Assembly (NCBI GenBank): GCA_028285465.1
Contig: JANQPD010000085.1
Span: 1-64,000 of the forward strand
Direction of reading: 5' to 3'
Source of the DNA: Owenweeksia sp.
GTDB lineage: Bacteria > Bacteroidota > Bacteroidia > Flavobacteriales > Schleiferiaceae
Length of the DNA: 64,000 bases
Both the position numbers and the translations under genes were made by a program. A model generated the notes under the pieces. It was not told the origin of the DNA. It saw nothing but the letters and a program-made list of their open reading frames with translations, and searched no databases. Of this stretch, positions 43,488 through 52,479 are shown one piece after another. Every line of letters begins with the position of its first letter. Positions within the stretch are counted from its first letter, which is position 1.

Positions 43488-45572
43488 ATGAAGCTACTGT
43501 TCCGTTCGCTTTTGGCGTTATTTTTTATCGCCCCTGCTTTTCTGCTGGCGCAGGAGAACCACAAAAAATGTGGTGTTGATATACTTGAGGAGCACCTGCA
43601 TCAGCGTGATGCCGACTATGCGCTGTTGAGGCAACAGGCAGACGCCCTTATTGAGCAACAGATTTTACTGAACAAACAAGAAGAGGAGCGAAATGGAAAG
43701 ACGGCTGGAATTGTTTATACCATCCCGGTGGTAGTGCATGTAATATACGGGGATTACCGGGACAATATAGGCCGGGCACAAATTGAAGATGCCTTACGCG
43801 TACTGAATGAAGACTTCAGGCGCCAGAACAATGATGCGTCTAATACCCGCTCTGTTTTTCAATCGGTGGCGGCAGATGTGGAAGTAGAATTTAAACTTGC
43901 CAAGAAGGACCCTGACGGCAATTGCACCGATGGCATCAACCGCGTACAAAGCGCTATGACCGTTGATGCGCGCGATAATGTGAAAAGCCTGATCATGTGG
44001 CCCAGGGATAAGTACCTTAACATTTGGACGGTACGCAGTATCGATGTAAGTTCTTCCGTACCTGGTATTGTGCTGGGGTATGCCTACCGGCCTACTCCGG
44101 GGCAAACCGGAACACGTGACGGGATCGTGATCCGCCACGACCGTATGGGAACCATAGGCACCGGAGCCGGGATATCCCTGGGGCGTACGCTGACGCATGA
44201 AGTAGGCCATTACCTTGGGCTGCAGCACCCCTTCGTCAATGCCTGCTCTGCCGGGAACGATGGGATTGCAGACACGCCTCCCGTGTTTGGCCCCAGTTTT
44301 GGTTGTCCGCTAAATGCCAATACCTGTACCAATGACAGCCCGGATCTGCCGGACATGATAGAAAACTACATGGATTATGCAGATGACAATTGCACCAACC
44401 TCTTTACCGAAGGTCAAAAAACGCTGATGCGGGCCGTATTGACCAATGCCAGTTTGCGCGCCAGCATAAAATCCAGCGCTAACCTTACGGCCACCGGAGT
44501 TACCGACCCACCTGCCTGTACACCTACCGCTTTCATGGCAGTGGAAAAAACACTCTTGTGTGCGGGAGAGAGCACTACCTTTTTTGACCTGAGCGAAGAC
44601 GGAGACCCAACGGCCTGGCAGTGGAGCTTCGGGGGGGGGACACCCGCTACCTCAACGCAGCAAAACCCAACCATACAGTACAATACACCCGGAAGCTATG
44701 ATGTAAGCCTAACCGTGAGCAACGCAGCCGGGGCAGACAGCAAAACATTTACGGGTAAGATACAGGTGAAACAACCCTATGATGTGTATTACCCGAATTG
44801 GGCGCAGAGCTTCGAAGATGCCACTATCCCTATGCCTGAGATAACCCTTGAAGAAGGGGGAGATGAAATAAGTTTTGAGCTTTTTGCCGGGGCCGGAAGC
44901 GATGGAAACCAATGCCTGAAGCTGGATAACTTTAACGTAGACATAGAGGAGGAAATAGATGCCGTAATTTCTCCTGCTATTACCACCATCTTTACCCAAG
45001 ACCTGGACCTGAGCTTTGATGTGGCTTTTGCCCGGAAGGAAAATACAAATACGGATGAGATCCGTGTACTGGCTTCTACGGATTGCGGGGAGACCTGGGT
45101 GCTAAGAAGATTTTTCAGGGGGGCCAGCCTGGCTACAGCTTCTAACACCACAGCCTCATTTGTACCCACCGCAGCAGATTGGCAAACCTTATCTGTAGGC
45201 TTTGATGCCTATGCAGGGCCCGATCCTTTGTTGGTAAAGGTAGAATTTGAAAGCGGTGGGGGAAACAATATATACCTGGATAATTTTCGGTTTACCGGTA
45301 CCATTGGAGAAAAGGAAAACCAATTGTTGCAGCGTTTTGAGCTGTACCCCAATCCGAGCAAGGGGCAATTCCAGGTAGCCGTGGAAATGCAGGGCAGAGA
45401 AAACCTCCGCCTTGAGCTATCCGGTCTAGACGGCAAGTTGATCATGGTGAAGGAAGTGGAAGTAAACCAAACGGCACGGCTGGATTTTGATACAAGGCTG
45501 CCTGCCGGGGTATATTTGTTGAAAGCCATTGCCGGTGATAGGGTGGAAACCAAAAAGGTACTGGTAGAATAA
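43488..45572 (+). CDS. T9SS-exported M43 (pappalysin-like) metalloprotease with PKD domain
   Basis: 694 residues. Signal peptide MKLLFRSLLALFFIAPAFLLAQ and a propeptide-like region precede the catalytic domain from about residue 75 (YTIPVVVHVIYGD). The zinc site is LTHEVGHYLGLQH (HExxHxxGxxH) and the Met-turn is in ENYMDYADDNC. A PKD domain (about 350-430, FFDLSEDGDPTAWQWSFGGG), a MAM/jelly-roll-like module (about 435-600) and a T9SS sorting domain (ELYPNPSKGQFQVAV...GVYLLKA) follow. It probably degrades proteins outside the cell. A run of nine G at 44631-44639 encodes the PKD Gly-Gly-Gly and could be unstable. Confidence 0.92.
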   Translation: MKLLFRSLLALFFIAPAFLLAQENHKKCGVDILEEHLHQRDADYALLRQQADALIEQQILLNKQEEERNGKTAGIVYTIPVVVHVIYGDYRDNIGRAQIEDALRVLNEDFRRQNNDASNTRSVFQSVAADVEVEFKLAKKDPDGNCTDGINRVQSAMTVDARDNVKSLIMWPRDKYLNIWTVRSIDVSSSVPGIVLGYAYRPTPGQTGTRDGIVIRHDRMGTIGTGAGISLGRTLTHEVGHYLGLQHPFVNACSAGNDGIADTPPVFGPSFGCPLNANTCTNDSPDLPDMIENYMDYADDNCTNLFTEGQKTLMRAVLTNASLRASIKSSANLTATGVTDPPACTPTAFMAVEKTLLCAGESTTFFDLSEDGDPTAWQWSFGGGTPATSTQQNPTIQYNTPGSYDVSLTVSNAAGADSKTFTGKIQVKQPYDVYYPNWAQSFEDATIPMPEITLEEGGDEISFELFAGAGSDGNQCLKLDNFNVDIEEEIDAVISPAITTIFTQDLDLSFDVAFARKENTNTDEIRVLASTDCGETWVLRRFFRGASLATASNTTASFVPTAADWQTLSVGFDAYAGPDPLLVKVEFESGGGNNIYLDNFRFTGTIGEKENQLLQRFELYPNPSKGQFQVAVEMQGRENLRLELSGLDGKLIMVKEVEVNQTARLDFDTRLPAGVYLLKAIAGDRVETKKVLVE

Positions 45573-45590
45573 CAAGCCACTTTAAGAAAC

Positions 45591-45628
45591 AAAAAAAGGG
45601 GGCGGTTTTAAACCGCCCCCTTTTTTTT
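45591..45628. terminator. Bidirectional terminator between metalloprotease and polA
   Basis: Stem GGGGGCGGTTT / AAACCGCCCCC (45598-45608 and 45610-45620) flanked by A7 and T8, which also pair. It serves the plus-strand protease gene and the convergent polA gene. Confidence 0.93.
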
Positions 45629-45671
45629 GCCTTCTGTTAACAGGTATCCAAATGCGTTGAAACAAGGGTGC

Positions 45672-48455
45672 CTAATGGGCTTCCAGCCAATTGCTTCCGG
45701 CACCGAAATCAACCACAAGAGGCACTTCGGTTTTTACCGCCTCTTCCATTGCCTTTTTAATAAGGGGCTTAATTTGCTCTACTTCTTCTTTTGGCGTGTC
45801 AAACACCAGTTCATCATGTACTTGCAGGATCATTTTGGTCTTCCAGTCTTTGGCGCTGAGTTTTTGGTGGATGTCGATCATTGCCATTTTTATGATATCG
45901 GCAGCGCTTCCCTGTATGGGTGCGTTTACGGCATTGCGTTCTGCATGGCCCCTTACTACGGCATTGCGCGAATTGATGTCTTTCAAATAGCGCCTGCGGC
46001 CCATAATCGTTTCTACAAAGCCTTGTTTCCTGGCCAATTCTTTTTGTGTTTCGATATACTCACGAATGCCGGGGTAGGTCTGGAAATAGGATTTGATGAT
46101 CTCTCCCGCTTCTGAGCGGCTAAGGCTGGTTTGCTGGCTCAGGCCAAAAGCAGACACCCCGTAAATGATCCCGAAGTTTACCGTTTTCGCATTGCTGCGC
46201 TGTTCGCGGGTCACCTTTTCGAGCGGCACATCAAAAACTTTAGCCGCGGTGGCTGCGTGAATGTCTTCTCCCTTTATAAACGCGTCTTTCATAACCGGGT
46301 CGCCACTGAGCTCGGCAATTAACCGGAGCTCGATCTGCGAGTAATCGGCAGCTAAAATTACATGGTCGGAATCCCTGGGAATAAAGGCTTTGCGTACTTC
46401 GCGTCCGCGTTCGGTGCGGATGGGAATGTTCTGTAAGTTGGGGTTGTTGCTGCTCAGACGACCTGTGGCGGCTACCGCCTGGTTGAAAGATGTATGTATT
46501 CTACCGGTAGCGGCATGTACGATAACGGGCAAGGCATCTACATAAGTAGATTTAAGTTTCATCATTTGACGGTAGTCTATGATCTTCTCCGCTATAGTGT
46601 GCTCCTTTGCCAGTTCCAGTAAGATGTCCTCAGAGGTAGAATATTGCCCGCTTTTGGTCTTTTTGGGCTTTTCCACCAGTTTCATATGCTCAAAAAGCAC
46701 CTCACCTAATTGCTTTGGAGAAGCCAGGTTAAAATCTACTCCGGCCATCTCCTTGATCTCTTTTTCCAGGTTGGCAATGTCGTTGGCAAGGGCTGCAGAA
46801 AGCGAGGCCAAGGCTTCTTTGTCCAGGTTTACCCCTGCCATTTCCATTTCCGCTAAAACCGGTACCAACGGCATTTCTATTTGCTTAAATACCGGTGCAG
46901 TATTGCTTTCTTCAAGTGTTTTTTCAAAAAGCTGTTTGAGTTGGAAGGTTATATCGGCATCCTCCCCTGCATATTCTTTCACTTTGTCCAGTTCAACATC
47001 CCTCATATTGCCTTGCTTCTTTCCCTTTTTCCCGATCAGGGTTTCGATAGACACCGGGCGGTAGTGTAAATAGGTTTCGGAAAGTATGTCCATATTGTGC
47101 CGCATATCAGGCTGCAACAAGTAATGCGCCAGCATGGTATCGAAGTTCTCACCCTTCACGGAAATGCCGTATTTTTTCAGGATAGAATAGTCATACTTCA
47201 GGTTCTGCGCTATTTTTTCAATGTTTTCGTTCTCGAAAAAAGACCTGAACTCTTCTGCAATTTCCTTTTCCTGTCCCGGAGGCACGGCAACGTAATACGC
47301 CATCCCGGGGGTATAACAAAAGGCAATACCCAGAAGGTCGGCATCCAATACATCTATGGCGGTAGTTTCCGTATCAAAACAAACGGAAGCTTGTTGCATA
47401 AGGTTTTTGAGCAGGAGCTCACGCTCTTTGGGTTCGGTGATGAGCTGGTAAAGATGGTCGGTGGTTTCAATGGTCTTGAACGCGCCCTCCGGGGTGGTAC
47501 CGTTTTCTGCCGGAAGGGTCTGTGCGAAAAGGTCTTGCTGACCACTTGGGTTTGCCGGTTGCGCTTTTTGGATCTCTTCACCGGTAACGCGTTTCAGCAG
47601 TGTCCTGAACTCCAACTCACTAAAAATCTCTTTAATGGCCTCTTCATCGGCCTTTTCGCATTCAAAGGCTTTGGCGTCAAATTGTATGGGGACATCCGTA
47701 ATGATAGTGGCCAGCTTTTTAGATAGCCTTCCCTGCGCTTCGTGTGCGCGTATTTTCTCGCCCAGTTTGCCCTTTATGCTGTCGGCATTTTCCAGCATTT
47801 CTTCCATGCTGCCGTACTGAGCCAGCAGTTTTTGAGCTGTTTTGGGACCTACCCCAGGGAAGCCCGGAATATTGTCTACGGCATCTCCCATCATGCCCAG
47901 GTAATCGATCACCTGTTCCACACGTTCAATGCCAAACTTTTCTTTTACCTCCTCAATGCCCCATATCTCTGCGGGGTTTCCCATACGCCCCGGGCGGTAC
48001 ATTTTGATATGTTCGGAAACCAACTGCCCAAAATCCTTATCGGGGGTCATCATAAATACCTTAAAGCCCTCTCTTTCTGCCTGTTTGGCCAAAGTGCCGA
48101 TCACATCGTCCGCTTCATAACCGTCCATTCCGAGAAAGGGGATCTTAAATGCTTCCATTAGCCGCTTTATGTAGGGAATGGCTATGCGAATGCCATCCGG
48201 TGTTTCTTCCCGTTGGGCTTTATACTCGGGGTATTCCTCGTGCCGTTGGGTAGGTGCACTGGTGTCGTATACTACGGCTATATGGTTTGGTTTTTGCTTT
48301 TCCAATACCTCCAGCAATGTGGTGGTAAAGCCGAAAATGGCGGAGGTGTCTAACCCCTTGGAGGTAATACGCGGGTTGCTGATAAACGCAAAATAGGCAC
48401 GGTAGATCAAGGCATAGGCGTCCAGCAGAAAGAGTTTGGGTCTATTTTCAGACAT
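45672..48455 (-). CDS. polA: DNA polymerase I
   Basis: 927 residues with all three domains. The 5'-3' exonuclease (about 1-300) has LFLLDAYALIYRAYFAF, DGYEADDVIGTLA and GDAVDNIPGFPGVGPKTA. The 3'-5' exonuclease (about 330-520) keeps FDTETTAIDV, NLKYDYSIL and YAGEDADIT, so proofreading looks active. The polymerase domain has LAADYSQIELRLIAELSGD (motif A), RSNAKTVNFGIIYGVSAFGLS (B) and LQVHDELVF (C). It works in repair and Okazaki fragment processing. It is a single gene, separated from the protease gene by a shared terminator and divergent from the metallophosphoesterase. Confidence 0.97.
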   Translation of the reverse strand: MSENRPKLFLLDAYALIYRAYFAFISNPRITSKGLDTSAIFGFTTTLLEVLEKQKPNHIAVVYDTSAPTQRHEEYPEYKAQREETPDGIRIAIPYIKRLMEAFKIPFLGMDGYEADDVIGTLAKQAEREGFKVFMMTPDKDFGQLVSEHIKMYRPGRMGNPAEIWGIEEVKEKFGIERVEQVIDYLGMMGDAVDNIPGFPGVGPKTAQKLLAQYGSMEEMLENADSIKGKLGEKIRAHEAQGRLSKKLATIITDVPIQFDAKAFECEKADEEAIKEIFSELEFRTLLKRVTGEEIQKAQPANPSGQQDLFAQTLPAENGTTPEGAFKTIETTDHLYQLITEPKERELLLKNLMQQASVCFDTETTAIDVLDADLLGIAFCYTPGMAYYVAVPPGQEKEIAEEFRSFFENENIEKIAQNLKYDYSILKKYGISVKGENFDTMLAHYLLQPDMRHNMDILSETYLHYRPVSIETLIGKKGKKQGNMRDVELDKVKEYAGEDADITFQLKQLFEKTLEESNTAPVFKQIEMPLVPVLAEMEMAGVNLDKEALASLSAALANDIANLEKEIKEMAGVDFNLASPKQLGEVLFEHMKLVEKPKKTKSGQYSTSEDILLELAKEHTIAEKIIDYRQMMKLKSTYVDALPVIVHAATGRIHTSFNQAVAATGRLSSNNPNLQNIPIRTERGREVRKAFIPRDSDHVILAADYSQIELRLIAELSGDPVMKDAFIKGEDIHAATAAKVFDVPLEKVTREQRSNAKTVNFGIIYGVSAFGLSQQTSLSRSEAGEIIKSYFQTYPGIREYIETQKELARKQGFVETIMGRRRYLKDINSRNAVVRGHAERNAVNAPIQGSAADIIKMAMIDIHQKLSAKDWKTKMILQVHDELVFDTPKEEVEQIKPLIKKAMEEAVKTEVPLVVDFGAGSNWLEAH

Positions 48456-48532
48456 TCGCTAAAATTTGGTTAAAAGTAAAACGAATAGGGCGAGGCATAA
48501 AACCTTCTTGTCTTTTTCCCTGTATATGTACT

Positions 48533-49765
48533 ATGGTAAACTTTTCTGTACTCCTTCGGATACTTGTTTTCGTAGGTTTTTTGCTCCTGATCGATTTATA
48601 TGCTTTTCAATCCGTAAAAACAGCTTTTAAGAGCTCCTTTGTACGTTACCTGTATTGGGGCATAAGCCTGGGCTTTTTACTGGCTTTTACCTATGGCGTG
48701 GTAACCTTTGACCGGGGGGCACGCCAGAGTGCTTTCCTAATGTACTTCATAGGGGCCTGGATCCTGTTTTTTGTACCTAAGCTTATACTTCTGCTTAGCA
48801 TGTTCTCCGAAGACCTATTGCGCTTTTTAGTAGGTGTCGGGGGAAAGATATCCGGGAGCGCGCAAGAACAATTTTTACCGGACCGCAGGAAATTTGTAAG
48901 CCAGACAGCGCTTGTTCTGGCAGCGATCCCTTTTGTGGGCATTTTGCATGGCATCTGGAAGGGGCGCTACAATTACCGCGTGGTTAAGAAAACGCTCACG
49001 TTTGCCAACCTTCCCAAAGCTTTTGATGGTTTTACCATTACCCAGATCAGCGATGTGCATTCCGGTAGCTTTGACAATGCGGAGAAGATCCGTTATGGAA
49101 TTGACCTGATCAATGCGCAAAAAAGCGATGTGATCCTGTTTACCGGTGACCTGGTAAACAACCGCGCAGAAGAAATGGAACCCTGGGTAGATACCTTTAA
49201 ACAATTGGAGGCCCCGATGGGGAAATTTTCGATCCTGGGAAATCACGATTATGGCGATTACGTAGATTGGCCCAGTGCGCAGGCCAAAGCAGACAATATG
49301 GAACGGCTATATAGCATCCATGAGCAACTGGGCTTCCGGTTGTTGCGCAACCAGTCTTTGCCCCTGAAGCGGGAAGGGGAGAAGATAGATTTAGTAGGGG
49401 TGGAGAACTGGGGTGTTGGTTTTCACCAGCATGGCGACCTGGATAAGGCTACCGAAAACCTGGTTCCCGATACCTTTAAAATATTAATGTCTCATGACCC
49501 CAGTCACTTTGACCAGGAGGTGAAAACCCACCCTAAAGACATTGACCTTACCCTGAGCGGCCATACGCATGGCATGCAGTTTGGGATAGAGATCCCCGGC
49601 TTCATTAAATGGAGCCCGGTGAAATATCGCTATCCCAAGTGGGCAGGTTTGTATGAAAGTGTAGGGAAATACTTATATGTAAACCGCGGCTTTGGTTTCC
49701 TGGCTTTTCCCGGCCGGGTGGGTATTTGGCCCGAGATCACTGTGCTGGAGCTGCGGAAAGGGTAG
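48533..49765 (+). CDS. Membrane-anchored metallophosphoesterase
   Basis: 410 residues. Three or four hydrophobic segments lie in about 5-115, then a calcineurin-like phosphoesterase domain from about 150 with the full metal set: ITQISDVHSG (D-x-H), ILFTGDLVNN (GD), LGNHDYGDY (GNHD) and LSGHTHGMQFG (GHTH). The YkuE-like family hydrolyses phosphoesters such as lipid pyrophosphates or UDP-linked lipids; the substrate here is unknown. The start is the first ATG, 78 bp from the divergent polA start. Confidence 0.9.
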   Translation: MVNFSVLLRILVFVGFLLLIDLYAFQSVKTAFKSSFVRYLYWGISLGFLLAFTYGVVTFDRGARQSAFLMYFIGAWILFFVPKLILLLSMFSEDLLRFLVGVGGKISGSAQEQFLPDRRKFVSQTALVLAAIPFVGILHGIWKGRYNYRVVKKTLTFANLPKAFDGFTITQISDVHSGSFDNAEKIRYGIDLINAQKSDVILFTGDLVNNRAEEMEPWVDTFKQLEAPMGKFSILGNHDYGDYVDWPSAQAKADNMERLYSIHEQLGFRLLRNQSLPLKREGEKIDLVGVENWGVGFHQHGDLDKATENLVPDTFKILMSHDPSHFDQEVKTHPKDIDLTLSGHTHGMQFGIEIPGFIKWSPVKYRYPKWAGLYESVGKYLYVNRGFGFLAFPGRVGIWPEITVLELRKG

Positions 49766-49797
49766 TTTGTGCGCTTTCCCATTCTTTTTTATACTTG
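49766..49797 (+). promoter_or_regulatory. Bacteroidota promoter of the small lipoprotein gene
   Basis: TTTG (49766-49769), 20 bp, then TATACTTG (49790-49797), one mismatch to TAnnTTTG. The leader is about 35 nt. Confidence 0.7.
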
Positions 49798-49837
49798 CAG
49801 TTCAATTAATTAACTACAACTTAATCTTAACTAAATC

Positions 49838-50377
49838 ATGAAAAGATTTTTTGCCCTGGCCATTGGTTTGGCCATTTTCACCAGTTCTTGTTCTAAAGAC
49901 GAGGAGAACAATAACAACGGAAACAACAACCAGAACACCCCATCGGCAACCCTGGAAGAGGCCTTACCCGGTACCTGGGAAGTAACCAAGATAGAACAAA
50001 AGAATGGGGTGAGTGATTTTGGCGGTATGCAAATGACGTTTAGTGGTGTAGGAAAAGACATCAACGTTTCCTTTACTTTCAATACTGATGGAACATTTGA
50101 AACAGCCGGTAGCTACACTATGGATCTGACTATGTCTTTTATGGGACAGACCATTCCTCAATCCCAGCCGGTAGCCTTTGATAATGACGGACAATGGAGT
50201 ATTACCAGTGACGGAAAGATCGAATTTTCCTACGTAGGAGAAGACCCGGTAGTTTATGATGTGGTAAGCCGTACGGATAACAAGTTAGAACTTATGGCAG
50301 CTGTGGAGCAAGACCAGGAATTTCAAGGTCAAACGATTAGGGCTACACTCGATTCTTATTTGACTCTTGAGAAATAG
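49838..50377 (+). CDS. Lipocalin-like lipoprotein, function unknown
   Basis: 179 residues. Lipoprotein signal MKRFFALAIGLAIFTSSC with C18, followed by SKDEE, an acidic stretch like the surface-export signal of Bacteroidota lipoproteins, and an Asn-rich linker. The mature domain has the repeated beta-strand pattern of small lipocalin-like proteins (LPGTWEVTKIEQKNGV, FTFNTDGTFETAGSY, GQWSITSDGKIEFSY, YDVVSRTDNKLELM). Such folds may bind small hydrophobic ligands, but no role can be assigned. It is a single gene with its own promoter and terminator. Confidence 0.8.
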   Translation: MKRFFALAIGLAIFTSSCSKDEENNNNGNNNQNTPSATLEEALPGTWEVTKIEQKNGVSDFGGMQMTFSGVGKDINVSFTFNTDGTFETAGSYTMDLTMSFMGQTIPQSQPVAFDNDGQWSITSDGKIEFSYVGEDPVVYDVVSRTDNKLELMAAVEQDQEFQGQTIRATLDSYLTLEK

Positions 50378-50402
50378 AGCGTTGCCGCTATACTATTTTA
50401 GT

Positions 50403-50428
50403 AAAAAAGGGCCTTCAGGCCCTTTTTT
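50403..50428 (+). terminator. Rho-independent terminator
   Basis: A 12-bp perfect stem AAAAAAGGGCCT / AGGCCCTTTTTT with a 2-nt loop, 25 bp after the lipoprotein stop codon. It is symmetric, so it may also stop minus-strand transcripts from the dehydrogenase gene at 50472. Confidence 0.92.
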
Positions 50429-50471
50429 GATGTAATGCATCAGGCTTTACCCGGTATGGAAGGAGGTGCGG

Positions 50472-51407
50472 TTAAACATTTGCCAACATCTCCCGGACCA
50501 TATCTTTTAACGAGAAGGCAGGCTTCCAGCCCCAGTCTGTGCGGGCTGCTGAATCGTCTATGCTGCCCGGCCAGTTCCGGGCAATTGCCTGGCGGTAGTC
50601 GGGCACGTAGTTTATACGGAATTCGGGCAGGTGTTCTTGTATGGCCTTGGCCAGGGTTCGTGGATCAAAGCTCAGCGCGGCTAAATTATAGGAAGTGCGG
50701 ATCTTCACCTGTTCGGAAGGGGCTTCCATAATGCCAATGGTTGCTTTGATCGCATCCGGCATATACATCATGGGCAAGGTGGTGTCTTCTGCTAAAAAGC
50801 ATTCATATTGGCCCCTGGCTTTTGCCTGGTGGAAAATGTCTACCGCGTAATCCGTGGTGCCTCCTCCCGGCAGGGTTTTATAGCTTATTAAGCCGGGATA
50901 ACGCAAGCTGCGTACGTCTACCCCGTATTTTTCGTGGTAATACGCGCACCAAAGCTCCCCGCTAAGCTTGCTGATGCCGTATACCGTAGTGGGATTCATA
51001 ACCGTGTGCTGGGGGGTGTTTTGGCGGGGCGTATCCGGGCCAAAGACCGCAATGCTGCTGGGCCAGAAAACCTTGTTTATTTTTCCTTCACGCGCCATCT
51101 CCAGCACGTGAAAAAGGGTTTCCATGTTGAGGTCCCACCCTTTGCGGGGCATCTTTTCCGCGGTAGCGGATAACATAGCCACCAAGTGATATACTTGTGT
51201 GATCTTGTATTTAGCTACTATCTCCTCGAGGCGATCCCGGTCCATGGCATCTATAACCTCAAAGGGCTCTCCCAATAATGTCTTTGCCGGTTCTTCTTTG
51301 ATATCGCTTGCTACTACCCGGGCACTGCTGTATTTCTTCCTGAGCGTTTCAACCAGTTCCGTGCCTATTTGCCCACCGGCACCCAATACCAATATGTTTT
51401 CTTGCAT
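50472..51407 (-). CDS. L-threonine 3-dehydrogenase, SDR (epimerase-like) type
   Basis: 311 residues from the ATG at 51407. A longer in-frame start at 51494 lies inside the next gene's terminator and is rejected. NAD-binding ILVLGAGGQIGTELVETL opens the protein. The extended-SDR catalytic Tyr and Lys are in TTVYGISKLSGELWCAYY. VYHLVAMLSATAEKMP, SLRYPGLISY and PGGGTTDYAVDIF are typical of the UDP-galactose-epimerase-like threonine dehydrogenases known in Bacteroidota. It oxidises threonine to 2-amino-3-ketobutyrate. A TATATTTG promoter element lies just upstream. Confidence 0.9.
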   Translation of the reverse strand: MQENILVLGAGGQIGTELVETLRKKYSSARVVASDIKEEPAKTLLGEPFEVIDAMDRDRLEEIVAKYKITQVYHLVAMLSATAEKMPRKGWDLNMETLFHVLEMAREGKINKVFWPSSIAVFGPDTPRQNTPQHTVMNPTTVYGISKLSGELWCAYYHEKYGVDVRSLRYPGLISYKTLPGGGTTDYAVDIFHQAKARGQYECFLAEDTTLPMMYMPDAIKATIGIMEAPSEQVKIRTSYNLAALSFDPRTLAKAIQEHLPEFRINYVPDYRQAIARNWPGSIDDSAARTDWGWKPAFSLKDMVREMLANV

Positions 51408-51434
51408 AAGACTAAATACGATTTGAGAGAGCCA

Positions 51435-51442
51435 CAAATATA
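51435..51442 (-). promoter_or_regulatory. Bacteroidota -7 element TATATTTG for the threonine dehydrogenase gene
   Basis: An exact TAnnTTTG on the minus strand, 27 bp upstream of the ATG at 51407. It supports that start over the longer frame. Confidence 0.7.
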
Positions 51443-51470
51443 GGTTAGGGCCGGGTTTATGACCGTAAAC

Positions 51471-51504
51471 AAAAAAGCCCCATAAGATCTGCACTTACGG
51501 GGCT
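51471..51504 (-). terminator. Rho-independent terminator
   Basis: An 11-bp stem (AGCCCCGTAAG / CTTATGGGGCT on the minus strand, one G-U pair) with a 7-nt loop and six T. It lies 20 bp after the stop codon of the barrel gene at 51524. Confidence 0.88.
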
Positions 51505-51523
51505 GTTTAATGCGGTAAAAAGT

Positions 51524-52351
51524 CTATAGAACAATGCGTAGGCCTACCATAAGGTTAACGGCATTATAAGCATAACTAAACCGGAATTCTTTAGATGGAC
51601 TATTGGGGTCTTGTTGGGCTCCTGTATCTACGAGCTCCCTTTCATACTCCGTTTCAATGTCCACTGTTTGAAGGTCATCCAATATACTTTCCCCATTCAC
51701 ATCAAATTGGGTGATCTCCGATTTAGAAGGAGAGATGTAGCCTCCGGCCAATTGCAGCGCAGTGGTGAAATAGAGATCACGATCCAGTTCAAACTCTATT
51801 CCACCAGTGGCCAGTAAGCCAAAAGATAAGGTCATATTATACTCCTCCTTTCTGACAAAACTGCTGCTGGTCCCTTGGTTCGCATCTGTAGTTTCCGAAA
51901 AGCTATTCAATACCACACTTGGTCCGAAAGTGGCAAAAAAGTTGAAATCGCGCCCATCACTTTGCACCCTCACGGCAGGTGTAAAGCGTATGCTTTGCCC
52001 CCTGTATGTATGATCTGTGGTAGAGGTGACCAACTCCACCCCATTCGGAGTAGACACGGGTATAATACCTTGATCGGTAATGGTTTGGCCGAACTGGTTT
52101 TGGTACTGTATCCCAAAATCAAGCCCCCAATTGTCGCGGGACATAAAACCGAAAGAGGCACTTGCATTTAACCCTCCGGCAATTTGCCGGTTTTTTACAA
52201 CGGCTACGCTTTGCGCGGTATCACCAGTGATCTCGAGGGTTGGGAAACCGGGTAGCCCTAGCCCATATCCGGCCTGGAAACTAAAATAAGAATCTTGTGC
52301 ATAAACCGTAGCACTTGCTGCGCACAGCAATCCTAGAAATGCTTTTTTCAT
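51524..52351 (-). CDS. Outer-membrane beta-barrel protein
   Basis: 275 residues. Signal peptide MKKAFLGLLCAASATVYAQ, then alternating amphipathic strands with aromatic residues (YFSFQAGYGLGLPG, GLDFGIQYQNQFGQTI, FNFFATFGPSVVLNSF, LYFTTALQLAGGYISP) and a C-terminal strand VNLMVGLRIVL. This is the look of an 8- to 12-stranded OmpA/PorT-like barrel. The function is unknown. A CAAGTATA at 52391 (TATACTTG on this strand) may be its -7 element. Confidence 0.8.
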   Translation of the reverse strand: MKKAFLGLLCAASATVYAQDSYFSFQAGYGLGLPGFPTLEITGDTAQSVAVVKNRQIAGGLNASASFGFMSRDNWGLDFGIQYQNQFGQTITDQGIIPVSTPNGVELVTSTTDHTYRGQSIRFTPAVRVQSDGRDFNFFATFGPSVVLNSFSETTDANQGTSSSFVRKEEYNMTLSFGLLATGGIEFELDRDLYFTTALQLAGGYISPSKSEITQFDVNGESILDDLQTVDIETEYERELVDTGAQQDPNSPSKEFRFSYAYNAVNLMVGLRIVL

Positions 52352-52450
52352 AGGTTAAGATGTTTGATTAAAAGATGATTAAAGTGACTGCAAGTATACT
52401 ACAGATTTTCCATAACTGAGTTTTGTCATGGTTAAGCCTTCCAGGTTTGG

Positions 52451-52458
52451 TAATTTTG
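52451..52458 (+). promoter_or_regulatory. Bacteroidota -7 element TAATTTTG for trhO
   Basis: An exact TAnnTTTG, 21 bp before the ATG at 52480. It directly follows CCTTCCAGGTTTGG (52438-52450 region), a partial copy of the inverted-repeat arm found at 40313. Confidence 0.65.
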
Positions 52459-52479
52459 CAACCTTAAACTTTTGGAGAA

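Noticed and set aside
43325-43579. 84-codon frame upstream of the metalloprotease gene
   Set aside because: It overlaps the protease signal peptide in another frame and contains its promoter element. No recognisable product.
51408-51494. Longer start for the threonine dehydrogenase gene at 51494
   Set aside because: The extension passes through the terminator of the next gene and the -7 promoter element, and it does not fit the NAD-binding N-terminus of the family.
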